Shown: positions 55,825 to 64,000 of the stretch, piece by piece
Layout of the letters: each line of letters opens with the position of its first letter
Position numbering within the stretch: the stretch's first letter is position 1
The notes under the pieces: generated by a model
What the model was told of the DNA's origin: nothing
The model's database searches: none
The model's input: the letters and a program-made list of their open reading frames with translations, nothing else
Assembly (NCBI GenBank): GCA_022841915.1
Contig: JALHQN010000003.1
Location: 186,001 to 250,000 of the forward strand
Length of the DNA stretch: 64,000 nucleotides
Reading direction: 5' to 3'
Origin: Burkholderiales bacterium
GTDB lineage: Bacteria > Pseudomonadota > Gammaproteobacteria > Burkholderiales > WYBJ01
Position numbers and translations under genes: made by a program

Positions 55825-55870
55825 CGGGGCTTCAACTGCCCGCAAAGCCAATAACGGCGCGGGGTTTACG

Positions 55871-55933
55871 CTGCTGCATCATCGGCGTATGGTTGCTCAA
55901 TGCGGCGTCGTTCAAGCGTTTCTCTTTAATCAA
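55871..55933. repeat. Attachment-site repeat, internal/right copy
   Basis: 63 bp matching 33111-33173 with one mismatch. It represents the start of mutS, here no longer attached to mutS. Similarity runs on through the spacer into the broken integrase at 56074, so the second element carries its own copy of the same mutS-targeting end. Confidence 0.8.
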
Positions 55934-56073
55934 AATTCCTAGCGCAAAAATTTGTACGCATGGCAAAACATCGACTTAATCGCTTCGAATTCAAGGCTAG
56001 ACTCGTCCGGTCTTGTCCAGTCTTGTCCGTGAGTTGGGTGTAGGTGGCGGCATAGGTCTACGCTGGCGTTGCG

Positions 56074-56463
56074 ATGAAGAAACCACCCCCGATCCTGACG
56101 CCGAGAATTATCGCCGACATGCGGCCCGGTGAGGAATTCGGTGATCCTGACCCCTCAGGGCTACGCGTAAGACGTACGATCTCGGCGCGGGTGTTCTTCT
56201 GCCGTTACCGATCCCCGGATGGGGCCTTGCGAGAGATCGAGCTGGGCGAGTTCGGCGCCATGACCTTGGCCGAGGCCAGGAAGGCGCTCGGGCGATTCAA
56301 GCTCGAGCGCGAGCGCGGATATCGAACCACAACGCCAGAAGCAGCAGTCGCGTGCTGAGGCGCGTCGCCAGCGCGAGGCGGAGAAGCTTGCGCGGTATGC
56401 CGTCGAGAAGCTCGTCGATCATTACATCGAAGAGTGCACCGTTGTCCCGATTCTTGCCGCTTG
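56074..56463 (+). pseudogene. Decayed P4-type integrase, copy 2
   Basis: About 95%-like to the integrase at 33314 for its first ~75 codons. Then a 1-base insertion near 56322 (CGCGGATATCG versus CGCGGTATCG) shifts the frame. An internal deletion joins the equivalent of 33676 to 34541 at about 56437, removing the catalytic domain. The final codons (ACCGTTGTCCCG...TGA) match the end of the intact gene. It cannot be active; the element depends on other integrases. Confidence 0.85.
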
Positions 56464-56579
56464 AGCGAATCGACGACGTCTTTGTCTCGACCGCGGGGCG
56501 CGTTCGGCCCGGCCTCGACCAATGCAGGCTTGAGCGCCTATGGAGCGCGGTAAAAAGGTTCTTTATTCTATCCCCTTAG

Positions 56580-56597
56580 ATTAAAGAATGATTTAAT
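56580..56597. promoter_or_regulatory. Conserved palindrome upstream of Fic copy 2
   Basis: ATTAAA-N6-TTTAAT identical to 35940-35957. The neighbouring HTH/coiled-coil gene of copy 1 is deleted here (equivalent of about 34601-35860 missing), yet the palindrome survives. Confidence 0.45.
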
Positions 56598-56628
56598 GAC
56601 GGGCTAAATAATTAAAGATATCTTGAGT

Positions 56629-57777
56629 ATGACCAGGTCGACCGGTACCTACGCGACAGTGACGACCTTGGCCGAGTCCGTCCGGGCATTCGTGCCATTT
56701 CCGCTGCCACCCGATGCCCCCCCTTTGGCAGCGGAGAGTTACGCCGAACTCAACCGCCACGCAGAACTGGCGCTGGCTCGACTTTCCGGCGTTGCCGGAC
56801 TGGTGCCGTCCGTCGATTGGCTGCTGTACAGCGCTATCCGCAAAGAGGCTTTGCTCACCTCGCAAATCGAAGGTACGCAAGCGAGCCTCACGGACCTCTT
56901 CGACCAAGAGGCCGGGTTCGCAGTGAGCAACACGGACGATGTCGAGGAGGTCGTCAACTACTTGCGTGCTTTTCGACTCGTCCAGGACAACTTGCGCGAT
57001 TCCGGGGGGCTGCCAATGAGCGCTCGCCTGCTCTGCGATGCGCATCGCTTGTTGCTCGATGGTGCGCGCGGTGCAGGAAAGCAGCCCGGCGAACTGCGCC
57101 GCTCGCAGAACTGGATCGGTGGAACACGCCCCGGCAATGCCGCCTTCGTGCCGCCTCCCGCGGACCAAGTCGCCCATCTGCTGAGCGAACTCGAACGCTT
57201 CATTCACGACGATGGAGGCCTGCTTCCCCCTCTCGTCCGAATTGCGCTGGTGCATGCCCAGTTCGAGACGATCCACCCCTTCCTGGACGGCAACGGCCGC
57301 ATCGGACGCCTGCTGATCGCGGCCCTGCTCGAACACTGGAGGCTTTTGCCGGAACCGGTGATGTATGTGAGCGGCTTTCTGAAGCAGCACCAAGCCGAGT
57401 ATTACCGGCGCTTGTCGATCATCCGAACCGGCGGAGATTGGGAAGCGTGGATTGCGTTCTTCCTCGAAGCCGTTGCGGTGGCAGCTCAGGATGCCGAGCG
57501 CAGCATCATCGACATCGCCACGCTCGTCGCCGCCGATCGACGCCGGATGCTTGCTTCGGCCAAGGCAGGGGCCGCGAGCTACCGTCTTTTCGAGATGCTG
57601 CCGATGATGCCGCGCTTTACTGTCGAGCGGGTGCGGCGGCGATTGGAAACCACGTTTCCGACAGCGAACGCGGCCGTCAAGGTACTGCAAGACCTCGGCA
57701 TCGTTGCCGAGACGACCGGGCAGAAGACGAACCGCAGCTTCAGCTACCAGGGCTATATCGATCTGTTGAGTCGTTGA
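56629..57777 (+). CDS. Fic-domain AMPylase family protein, copy 2
   Basis: 382 residues, near-identical to copy 1 (20,640 bp away). Inhibitory motif TSQIEGTQ and active site HPFLDGNGRIGR are intact, and the few substitutions are mostly conservative. The frame has stayed open in an otherwise decayed element, which implies selection or recent duplication. ATG 56629 corresponds to 35989 of copy 1. May be an independently retained toxin or defence gene, or regulated by the remaining palindrome. Its helper gene is missing. Confidence 0.88.
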   Translation: MTRSTGTYATVTTLAESVRAFVPFPLPPDAPPLAAESYAELNRHAELALARLSGVAGLVPSVDWLLYSAIRKEALLTSQIEGTQASLTDLFDQEAGFAVSNTDDVEEVVNYLRAFRLVQDNLRDSGGLPMSARLLCDAHRLLLDGARGAGKQPGELRRSQNWIGGTRPGNAAFVPPPADQVAHLLSELERFIHDDGGLLPPLVRIALVHAQFETIHPFLDGNGRIGRLLIAALLEHWRLLPEPVMYVSGFLKQHQAEYYRRLSIIRTGGDWEAWIAFFLEAVAVAAQDAERSIIDIATLVAADRRRMLASAKAGAASYRLFEMLPMMPRFTVERVRRRLETTFPTANAAVKVLQDLGIVAETTGQKTNRSFSYQGYIDLLSR

Positions 57778-57901
57778 AGGTTTATCGATTGCATGCTGCA
57801 CGCGCAGGTTTGATGGCGCGTTTCGCCTGGCGCGAACTTCCAGCGTGGCGTCTGGGATAGGCTCCCGGTATCGTTGATCTCTCAGGGGAGGCGGCTACGC
57901 G

Positions 57902-58143
57902 ATGCATACCCCGGATCATTTTGCGCGTGTCGACGTCGACCGACTGCTCCAGAATGGAAGATGGTCGGTACAGGTCTGTCGCGCCGCCGATCGCGGTTCG
58001 ATACCGCGTTACCGGCAGCGCGTGCGGCCGCCGGGGTACTGCACGAACTCGGCATCGCTGCAAAGACGCTCCGGCAGATGACGAATCGAAGTTTCAGCAA
58101 CCCCACGTCATGTCGATCTGCTGAGTCGTTGGCGGCTCGATGA
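57902..58143 (+). pseudogene. Fusion of two gene fragments at the decayed end
   Basis: 57902-57999 match the first ~33 codons of the small gene upstream of hsdM (37262). At about 58005 the sequence switches to a diverged Fic C-terminus (GVLHELGIAAKTLRQMTNRSFSN; compare KVLQDLGIVAETTGQKTNRSFSY in the Fic copies). So a third, older Fic remnant was joined here by deletion. No functional product expected. Confidence 0.6.
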
Positions 58144-58455
58144 GTCAATGCCGAACGCGGGGGGCGACACGGGTCGATTCATCCGGCGCGCCCCTTCGAG
58201 GCTGCGCATGGGCGCTTGCTCGTTGAATTCAGGGGTGATCCGCGGGTATCGCACTCGCGGATGGCATACAGCTGCCCTCGTCGTGCCGCGTGCCTCGAGC
58301 GGCGCCCCTGATTCATCTTCTTGGCCGTACACGGCAGGCCTCGCCATTCTCCGAGACACTGCCGGCACGCGGGCGCTCACAGGGGACGCGGGTCCAGGAT
58401 CGATTTCGCCTTCGCTGCGAAGGCAAAGTCGCCTGGGTGCGTCACCGCGGACGAA
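58144..58455. other. Intergenic region at the element boundary
   Basis: 312 bp with no gene recognised. The right boundary of the mobile region is probably near here, but I found no further att copy. Confidence 0.4.
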
Positions 58456-58767
58456 TCACTTCAAGCGCATATCGTTCTTGACAGCGGTGACTCCCGCCAC
58501 TCCGCGCGCAACTTGCACGGCCTTCGCGATGTCAGCACGGGAATTGACGAATCCACTGAGCTGAACCGTGCCCTTGAAGGTCTCCACGTTGATCTCGGCC
58601 GACTTCAGTGTGGGTTCGTCGAAGATCGCCGCTTTCACCTTGGTCGTGATGACCGTGTCGTCTATGTACTCTCCTGTTCCCTCCGTGGTCGCAGTGCCGG
58701 CGCATCCGAGCATGGAAGCGAGGAAGAGCGTGCATAGGATCGCAATGAATCGATTGGCTAGTCTCAT
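58456..58767 (-). CDS. BON-domain lipoprotein
   Basis: 103 residues from ATG 58767. A lipoprotein-type signal (FIAILCTLFLASMLGC) precedes a single BON domain (DTVITTKVKAAIFDEPTLKSAEINVETFKGTVQLSGFVNSRADIAKAVQVARGVAGV). BON domains in periplasmic osmotically induced proteins (OsmY-like) bind phospholipid or envelope polymers. The lipobox has Met at -3, slightly unusual. Probably anchored in the outer or inner membrane; stress role by family resemblance. Confidence 0.8.
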   Translation of the reverse strand: MRLANRFIAILCTLFLASMLGCAGTATTEGTGEYIDDTVITTKVKAAIFDEPTLKSAEINVETFKGTVQLSGFVNSRADIAKAVQVARGVAGVTAVKNDMRLK

Positions 58768-59442
58768 GTCAGTATTCCCTTGTAATAGTCCAGCATTGAG
58801 CATCCGAGACACAGCCGCAATCGCCGCGAACCGCCGCCTTCGCATACTTGCCTGGCTGCGGGCTGATCTCCCCAGCTCAAGCGCGAACGAAGCGGTTCAG
58901 AACAATCGCATTGCTGCATCACAGTCTTATGCTAAGCAGCGCATGGCTTGCGCTCTGTGCGATACCACACACGAGACGTTGAGTTCGTCTCTTGGGCGCT
59001 CAGTCATGCGCAAGTACCGGTCGAGATAAGTCCGGGCGAGCAAGCCGGGTCCACTCGCGACGAGCGCGCGCTAGCGTGCGTACCGATTCGTCGGGCCTGG
59101 CGGCGAACCCCGGCAGAGGCCCAGTTGATCGTGCGCGACCAAAGACCAACGGCATCGTCGAACTCTTCTTGCTCCGCGTCTCCACGAGCTATCGAGCCGA
59201 CGACCGCTCCGCTGTGTTTGCTATCGCACGGATCATTCGATTCGGTTTGATTAGCATTCTTGCGAAGGCGACGGATTCGAAAGAGCGCGATCGCCTCATG
59301 GTCGCGAGGTTATGGTGTCCTCCTACGGTGTCCTCTTGATGTCAGGTCTTTTGAATTCCAGCACCCGCCCTAGCAGCTGACTGGCTTCTTCTTGTTCTAC
59401 CGGAGCCAAGGCAGTACGGATCACTGAAGAGAAGGAGTTCGC
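58768..59442. other. Intergenic region, no gene recognised
   Basis: 675 bp upstream of the glycine-zipper lipoprotein and BON genes (divergent). Several ORFs exist, but none have family features or ribosome sites. A promoter for the rightward genes presumably lies in 59300-59430. Confidence 0.4.
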
Positions 59443-59673
59443 ATGAAATGGAATCAGTCCTCGAGTGCAATGGTGCTGGCGGCAGCCATGCTACTGACGT
59501 TGAGTGCCTGTGCCGGTTTGTCCGACCGTGATCGTGATACCGCGATAGGTGCAGGCGTTGGCGCCGTCGGCGGCGCCGTGCTCACCGGCGGCAGCGCTGC
59601 CGGCACCGTCGGGGGTGCGGCTGTCGGCGGCATCATCGGCAATCAAATCGGCAAGGACAAGGCCGGCGACTGA
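59443..59673 (+). CDS. Glycine-zipper lipoprotein
   Basis: 76 residues with a lipobox signal (LLTLSAC) and a glycine-zipper membrane segment (AIGAGVGAVGGAVLTGG...GTVGGAAVGGIIGNQIGK). Family members insert or stabilise envelope structures. AGAAGGAG ribosome site. Neighbour of BON and DUF3309 genes, an envelope-stress cluster. Confidence 0.8.
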   Translation: MKWNQSSSAMVLAAAMLLTLSACAGLSDRDRDTAIGAGVGAVGGAVLTGGSAAGTVGGAAVGGIIGNQIGKDKAGD

Positions 59674-59777
59674 GTGCTCAGCGCTCGGTGGCGGCGCCAC
59701 CCATCGCGCTGGCTATGACGCCTGGCACAACCGCAACCTGCCCTTGTCTAAGCGAGGGCGCCGCAAGGAGAGCAACA

Positions 59778-59936
59778 ATGGGCATAGGCACGATACTTCT
59801 GGTGTTGTTGATTCTGATGCTGATGGGCGTCATCCCGGTCTGGTCCCATAGCAGGAGTTGGGGCTATGGGCCCAGTGGCGGAGTCGGGCTGATACTTCTG
59901 ATCGTGCTCGTCCTGCTGCTCATGGGAAGAATTTGA
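59778..59936 (+). CDS. DUF3309 small membrane protein
   Basis: 52 residues, AAGGAG ribosome site just upstream, two hydrophobic segments: GTILLVLLILMLMGVIPVW and GVGLILLIVLVLLLMGRI, with the conserved YGPSGG linker. Function unknown in the family. Often encoded with stress lipoproteins. Confidence 0.8.
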   Translation: MGIGTILLVLLILMLMGVIPVWSHSRSWGYGPSGGVGLILLIVLVLLLMGRI

Positions 59937-60266
59937 GCATCGGCCGCCTGGTCATCAAGCCCAGCTGCATAGCGATCCAACGCCTGTGCTTCGACGGTGG
60001 CCCGGCCGCGCCGCAAGGAGACTTGGGTGGCCTTCATGGGATGGCCTCGGTCACTCCTGCGCTTTTGCGGCTGACTTCAAGGGGATTGCGCACGCCGGCG
60101 GCTCGAGCCGAAATTCATCGCGAGGCCGTTGAGGCGGGCGCTGCGCTTATCCGGTGGCTGCATCCGCGAGGGTTTTCCCAACATCTGTCGTGTCTCGCTT
60201 CTACGGTATGGAAGGCGGCGCTTGCGGGGAACTCGGGAGCAATGGTTTGACTACGGAGCTACCCCA
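59937..60266. other. Intergenic region upstream of kaiC
   Basis: 330 bp with no gene recognised; a longer in-frame extension of kaiC here is rejected for lack of KaiC-like sequence. The kai promoter should be here. Confidence 0.4.
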
Positions 60267-62000
60267 TTGAAGTCGATTCCGCTGTCCCGAAGTCCAGCGC
60301 TGCCCAAATGCCCCACAGGCATCGTGGGGCTCGATGAAATCACAGGCGGTGGACTACCCGCAGGTCGGCCGACGCTCGTATGCGGCAGTGCGGGATCTGG
60401 CAAAACCATGCTTGCCCTGGAGTTCCTGGTGCGTGGGGTGACACAGTATGGCGAGCCTGGCGTGTTCATGATGTTCGAGGAGAACGCGGCCGAGCTGACG
60501 GCCAATGCCCGCTCGCTCGGTTTCGATCTGGATCGGCTTGCGGCACGGAAAAAGCTCATCCTCGATCATGTCTACATCGAGCGCAGCGAGATCGAGGAGA
60601 CGGGCGCGTACGACCTCGAAGGGCTGTTCATCCGCCTCGGTCACGCCGTCGATGCCATCGGGGCGAAACGCGTGGTTCTCGATACGGTCGAGGCTTTGTT
60701 CTCCGGGCTGCCCAATCACGCCATCCTTCGCGCCGAATTGCGCCGGCTCTTCCGCTGGCTCAAAGATCGCGGCTTGACAGCCGTCATCACCGGCGAGCGG
60801 GGGGAGCATTCGCTGACACGCTACGGGCTGGAGGAATACGTCGCAGATTGCGTGATCGTTCTCGATCAGCGCATTCAGGAGCAGATCTCGACGCGGCGGC
60901 TGCGCGTGCTGAAGTATCGCGGCTCGGCGCACGGCACCAATGAGTATCCCTTTCTCATCGGCGAGCGTGGCATTTCGGTGCTGCCGATCACGTCGTTGCG
61001 GCTCGATCATCCAGCCTCGGCGAAGCGCATCCCCACAGGCATAGCGCGGTTGGACGAGATGCTCGGCGGCAAGGGCGTTTTCCGCGGCAGCAGCGTGCTC
61101 GTCTCAGGGGCGCCGGGGACGGGCAAGAGCAGCGTGGGCGCGAAGTTCGCCGACACGGCGTGTCGTCGCGGCGAGCGCGTGTTGCTGTTCTCTTACGAGG
61201 AATCGAGCGCGCAGATCGTGCGCAACATGGGCTCCATCGGCATCGACCTCGAACCGTGGGTTAAAAAGGGCTTGCTCAGGATCCACGCTTCGCGCCCCAC
61301 GTTGTATGGATTGGAGCAGCACCTGGTGATGATGCACGATGCCGTCAGCGACTTTCGCCCGAGCGTGGTCGTGGTCGATCCGATCAGCAATCTCTCGCTC
61401 CATCGCAACGCGTCGGAAGTGAGGCCGACGCTGATGCGGCTCATCGACTTCCTCAAACAGCAGCAGATCACCACGCTCTTCACGAGCCTCACGCCGGGCA
61501 GCGGCGAGACACTCGAGGATTCGCAACTCGGCGTGTCCTCTCTGATGGACACATGGCTGCTACTGCGCAACGTGGAGTTCAACGGTGAGCGCAATCGCAC
61601 CATCTACGTGCTCAAATCGCGCGGCATGGCGCATTCGAATCAGGTCCGCGAGTTTGTCCTCGGCGACAAAGGTATTGATCTGGTCGACGTCTATCTCGGT
61701 GCCGAGCGTGTGCTCACAGGGACGGCGCGCGTGGCGCAGGAAGCGCTGGAGCACGCCGCCGCCGTGCTGCGCGAAGAGGATCACCAGCGCAAGCTGGGGC
61801 GACTCGCGAACCGGCAAAAGGAGATCGGGGACCAGATCGCCGCGTTGCGGGCGGAGGCGGAATTCGAAGCGGCGGAGTTGGCTTTCACCATCGCGCGGGA
61901 GAATGGGCAGCAATGTACGAGGCAACAGAGCACACATGTCATGGCGCAGTTGCGCGGCGCCGATGATGCCGGCCCCAGCGGGAAGCAAGGAAAGCGATGA
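60267..62000 (+). CDS. kaiC: KaiC-like circadian/stress ATPase
   Basis: 577 residues, two RecA-like KaiC domains. [18 protein letters not shown] Walker [19 protein letters not shown] Walker A with the phosphorylation-site block [16 protein letters not shown] 60267 is chosen for GGAG at 60255 and homology; the longer 623-residue frame is unlikely. Hexameric autokinase/ATPase. The lack of KaiA and the adjacent kinase suggest a KaiBC module of stress or timing type, as in non-cyanobacterial proteobacteria. ATGA overlap with kaiB. Confidence 0.92.
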   Translation: MKSIPLSRSPALPKCPTGIVGLDEITGGGLPAGRPTLVCGSAGSGKTMLALEFLVRGVTQYGEPGVFMMFEENAAELTANARSLGFDLDRLAARKKLILDHVYIERSEIEETGAYDLEGLFIRLGHAVDAIGAKRVVLDTVEALFSGLPNHAILRAELRRLFRWLKDRGLTAVITGERGEHSLTRYGLEEYVADCVIVLDQRIQEQISTRRLRVLKYRGSAHGTNEYPFLIGERGISVLPITSLRLDHPASAKRIPTGIARLDEMLGGKGVFRGSSVLVSGAPGTGKSSVGAKFADTACRRGERVLLFSYEESSAQIVRNMGSIGIDLEPWVKKGLLRIHASRPTLYGLEQHLVMMHDAVSDFRPSVVVVDPISNLSLHRNASEVRPTLMRLIDFLKQQQITTLFTSLTPGSGETLEDSQLGVSSLMDTWLLLRNVEFNGERNRTIYVLKSRGMAHSNQVREFVLGDKGIDLVDVYLGAERVLTGTARVAQEALEHAAAVLREEDHQRKLGRLANRQKEIGDQIAALRAEAEFEAAELAFTIARENGQQCTRQQSTHVMAQLRGADDAGPSGKQGKR

Positions 62001-62281
62001 GCGCTGCCCTCGCCTTCGAGTTGCGGCTTTACGTTGCTGGGCAGACGGTGAAATCGCTTGCGGCCTGTGCCAATCTGAAGCGGATCTGCGAGAAGCACCT
62101 CGCCGGGCAATACCGGATCGAGATCATCGATCTCACCAAGAACCCGAAGCTTGCGGCCGGTGACCAAATCCTCGCATTGCCCACGCTCGTGCGCCGCCTG
62201 CCCAAGCCGGTGAAGAAGATCATCGGCGACTTGTCGAACGAGGAGCGCGTGCTCGTCGGTCTCGATGTGCGGCCGATATAG
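61997..62281 (+). CDS. kaiB: KaiB-like protein, copy 1
   Basis: 94 residues: [74 protein letters not shown]. Thioredoxin-like fold-switching partner of KaiC. ATGA overlap with kaiC ensures coupling. Normal family length. Confidence 0.93.
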   Translation: MSAALAFELRLYVAGQTVKSLAACANLKRICEKHLAGQYRIEIIDLTKNPKLAAGDQILALPTLVRRLPKPVKKIIGDLSNEERVLVGLDVRPI

Positions 62282-62293
62282 GATGGACTGCCC

Positions 62294-62665
62294 ATGAGAA
62301 AGCGCCCCTCCGCCTCACGCCTGTTCGCCGGCTTCGAAGCCGCAGCCGCGACACTCGACGACGCGCGTTATTTGCTGCGACTGTACATCACCGGCACGAC
62401 GCGCAACTCCGAACGCGCGATCGTGAATATTCGCAAGATTTGCGAGGAACACCTCGAAGGACGGTACGATCTGGAGATCGTGGACATCTTCCAGCATCCG
62501 ACGCTGGCCGAAGGCGAGCAGATCATCGCTGCGCCGACCTTGATCAAGCATCTGCCGCTGCCGCTGCGCCGCTTCATCGGCGACATGTCGCAGACCGAAC
62601 GCATCCTGCTGGGGCTCGATGTGAGCAAGACGCCACTGCAGGTGGCCTCCGACCAAGATCATTGA
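62294..62665 (+). CDS. kaiB: KaiB-like protein, copy 2
   Basis: 123 residues, a KaiB paralogue with an ~24-residue N-terminal extension: LLRLYITGTTRNSERAIVNIRKICEEHLEGRYDLEIVDIFQHPTLAEGEQIIAAPTLIKHLPLPLRRFIGDMS. Two KaiB copies in tandem may bind distinct KaiC faces or compete. It lies 12 bp after copy 1 and 6 bp before the kinase. Confidence 0.88.
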   Translation: MRKRPSASRLFAGFEAAAATLDDARYLLRLYITGTTRNSERAIVNIRKICEEHLEGRYDLEIVDIFQHPTLAEGEQIIAAPTLIKHLPLPLRRFIGDMSQTERILLGLDVSKTPLQVASDQDH

Positions 62666-62671
62666 CCCGCC

Positions 62672-64000
62672 ATGCGCGCAGTTTCACCTGCAGACGCCGT
62701 GCTCCTCGCGCAAAACGCCGACTTGCGCGCCCGGCTGGAGGAGGTGGAAGAGACGCTGCAGTCCATCCGTACCGGAGCGGTGGATGCGCTCGTCGTCGAA
62801 ACCGCCGCCGGCCCCAGCATCTTCATGCTGCAAGGGCTCGAGGCGGAATCAAACCGCTTCCGTGGCGAAATACTTGCGCAAGTGAGCGATGCGGTGATCA
62901 GCATCGACGACGACCAGCGCGTGACTTACCTCAACGCCGCGGCCGAGCACCAATACGGAGTGACCGCCTCCGAGGCGCTTGGGCGCCATCTCTCGGAGAT
63001 CTACCGCTACCGCTGGCTCCACCCGGAAGACGAAGCCGCCGCGACGAGTCTGTTGCGCGATACCGGCTGTTGGCGCGGTGAAAACGTCCACGTAAAGCGC
63101 AACGGCGAGGAGATCCACGTCGAGTCCTCGGTGAGCCGTCTGCGGGCGGGCGAGCGCATTCGTCCCGGCTTGCTCGCCGTTATCCGCGATATCAGCGAAC
63201 GCCGACAGGCTGAGCAGGGGCGCGCCTTGCTCGAGGCGCAGATGATCGAAGCGCAGCGGGTAGAGGCGATCGGAACCCTGGCTGGCGGGGTCGCCCACGA
63301 CTTCAACAACATCCTCGGCACGATACTGATCAATGCCGAACTGGCCCGTCAGGATGCCGCTCGTAACCATACGGCTCTGAGGAGCCTGGCAGAAATAGAA
63401 AAGGCCAGTCACCGCGCCCGGGACCTGGTGCAACAGATTCTCTCTTTCAGCCGACGCCAGCCGTCTTCGCGCCAAGTCGTGTCGATTGCGTCGATTGCCG
63501 AGGAATGCGTGCGTCTGCTGCGTGCCGGGCTGCTCGGAGGGATGCGCATCGAGTGCCACTGCGCCCTCGATACGCCGTCCATTCTTGCCGATTCGGCGCA
63601 ATTGACGCAGGTACTGCTGAACTTGGGCGCCAACGCCGCGCAGGCGATGGAAGAGCGACCGGGGACGATCGATATTCGTGTGGAAGGCATTACGCTGGAC
63701 GAGCCCTCGGCGCGGCCCGATCTCGTCCTGCCTCCGGGCCGATATGCCCGCATCGTGGTCGGCGACACGGGGCACGGCATGGACGCGGCGACGCAACGGC
63801 GCATTTTCGAGCCGTTCTTCACCACGAGGCCGCCAGGCAAAGGCACCGGGCTCGGCCTGTCGGTGGTGCACGGCATCGTCCAGGCACATGCCGGGGTGAT
63901 CGTCGTGCATAGCGAGACGGGCAAGGGCAGCAAATTCGAGCTTTATTTTCCGTGTGCGAATGAAGCGGCGGCTGCACCCGACACGATCGAGCGCGCGGGG
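62672..64000 (+). CDS. PAS-domain histidine kinase of the kai operon (3' truncated)
   Basis: Frame open from ATG 62672 to the window end. N-terminal coiled segment (LRARLEEVEETLQSIRTGAVDALVVE) then a PAS domain (residues about 60-175: FRGEILAQVSDAVISIDDDQRVTYLNAAAE; ISERRQAEQ). The H-box GTLAGGVAHDFNNIL has phospho-His at residue 209, and GHKL boxes follow (GANAAQAMEERPG; DTGHGMDAA; KGTGLGLSVVHGIV). It likely relays KaiC state to a downstream regulator (a receiver may follow off-window). Directly after kaiB copy 2. Confidence 0.88.
   Translation, partial: MRAVSPADAVLLAQNADLRARLEEVEETLQSIRTGAVDALVVETAAGPSIFMLQGLEAESNRFRGEILAQVSDAVISIDDDQRVTYLNAAAEHQYGVTASEALGRHLSEIYRYRWLHPEDEAAATSLLRDTGCWRGENVHVKRNGEEIHVESSVSRLRAGERIRPGLLAVIRDISERRQAEQGRALLEAQMIEAQRVEAIGTLAGGVAHDFNNILGTILINAELARQDAARNHTALRSLAEIEKASHRARDLVQQILSFSRRQPSSRQVVSIASIAEECVRLLRAGLLGGMRIECHCALDTPSILADSAQLTQVLLNLGANAAQAMEERPGTIDIRVEGITLDEPSARPDLVLPPGRYARIVVGDTGHGMDAATQRRIFEPFFTTRPPGKGTGLGLSVVHGIVQAHAGVIVVHSETGKGSKFELYFPCANEAAAAPDTIERAG

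Larger units (their letters stand above)
33177..55870. mobile_element. Integrated genomic/defence island at the mutS 5' end
   Basis: 22.7 kb between two copies of the att core. It has a P4-type integrase at the left end, a Fic gene, the restriction-modification/TIR operon, an HNH nuclease, a hairpin-rich non-coding region, and a second integrase with AlpA-like regulator at the right end. No conjugation genes were recognised, so it is an integrative but not self-transmissible island, or a decayed ICE. A related, largely deleted element lies immediately to its right, consistent with tandem integration at the same site. Confidence 0.75.

Noticed and set aside
58768-59442. Several ORFs of 60-150 codons between BON and glycine-zipper genes
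   Set aside because: No conserved motifs, no ribosome sites and mutually overlapping frames.

Overview
The window is GC-rich, densely coded DNA of a proteobacterium. A betaproteobacterium is my best guess, from the mix of HtpG, MutS, a ChpA/PilL-type CheA, a CbbR-like LysR regulator and a KaiBC clock remnant. No rRNA, no convincing tRNA and no CRISPR array was found.

Bases 1-33,176 look like chromosomal backbone. The left edge holds a UGSC operon. It has a conserved partner protein cut by the window edge, a selenoprotein whose in-frame UGA (1470-1472) is followed by a SECIS-like hairpin, and a 3-hydroxyisobutyrate-dehydrogenase-like enzyme. Next come an MFS exporter and an unusual set of five paralogous class I SAM methyltransferases (4447-10975). 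All five carry export signals. They are interrupted by a membrane-bound spermidine-synthase-like protein and followed by an amino-acid permease. Then follow htpG, a Cys-repeat exported protein, a REC-TPR/HATPase pair, an ECHDC3-like crotonase, a BLUF photoreceptor, a LysR regulator, and an FHA protein whose N-terminus looks like a domesticated transposase. A Chp-type chemosensory operon (response regulator, CheW, giant CheA hybrid), a FIST sensor, a DUF599 membrane protein, a 3-methyladenine glycosylase and mutS complete this part.

Bases 33,111-58,143 are integrated mobile DNA. A 63-bp copy of the first codons of mutS recurs at 55,871, which defines an attachment site at the 5' end of mutS. 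Between the two copies lies a 22.8-kb element. It carries a P4-type integrase, a Fic protein, and an 11-gene operon stitched almost entirely by 4-bp ATGA/GTGA overlaps: hsdM, TIR-SLOG, TIR, Nmad2, MazG-like, ThsB-like TIR, hmdU-kinase-helical/thymine-pyrophosphorylase-like, hsdS, AlbA_2 ATPase, a small ORF, and hsdR. A TIR plus base-modification module has therefore been inserted inside a type I restriction-modification operon. This is my best candidate for an undescribed defence system. Downstream are an HNH nuclease, a densely hairpinned non-coding region with its own promoter and terminator, and a second integrase with an AlpA-like regulator. To the right of the second att copy is a decayed sister element with a deleted integrase, an intact Fic paralogue and fragments.

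Bases 58,144-64,000 return to small envelope and stress-type genes (BON lipoprotein, glycine-zipper lipoprotein, DUF3309) and a kaiC-kaiB-kaiB-histidine kinase operon. The kinase runs off the right edge.

Functional calls rest on motif recognition by eye. No database search was possible.
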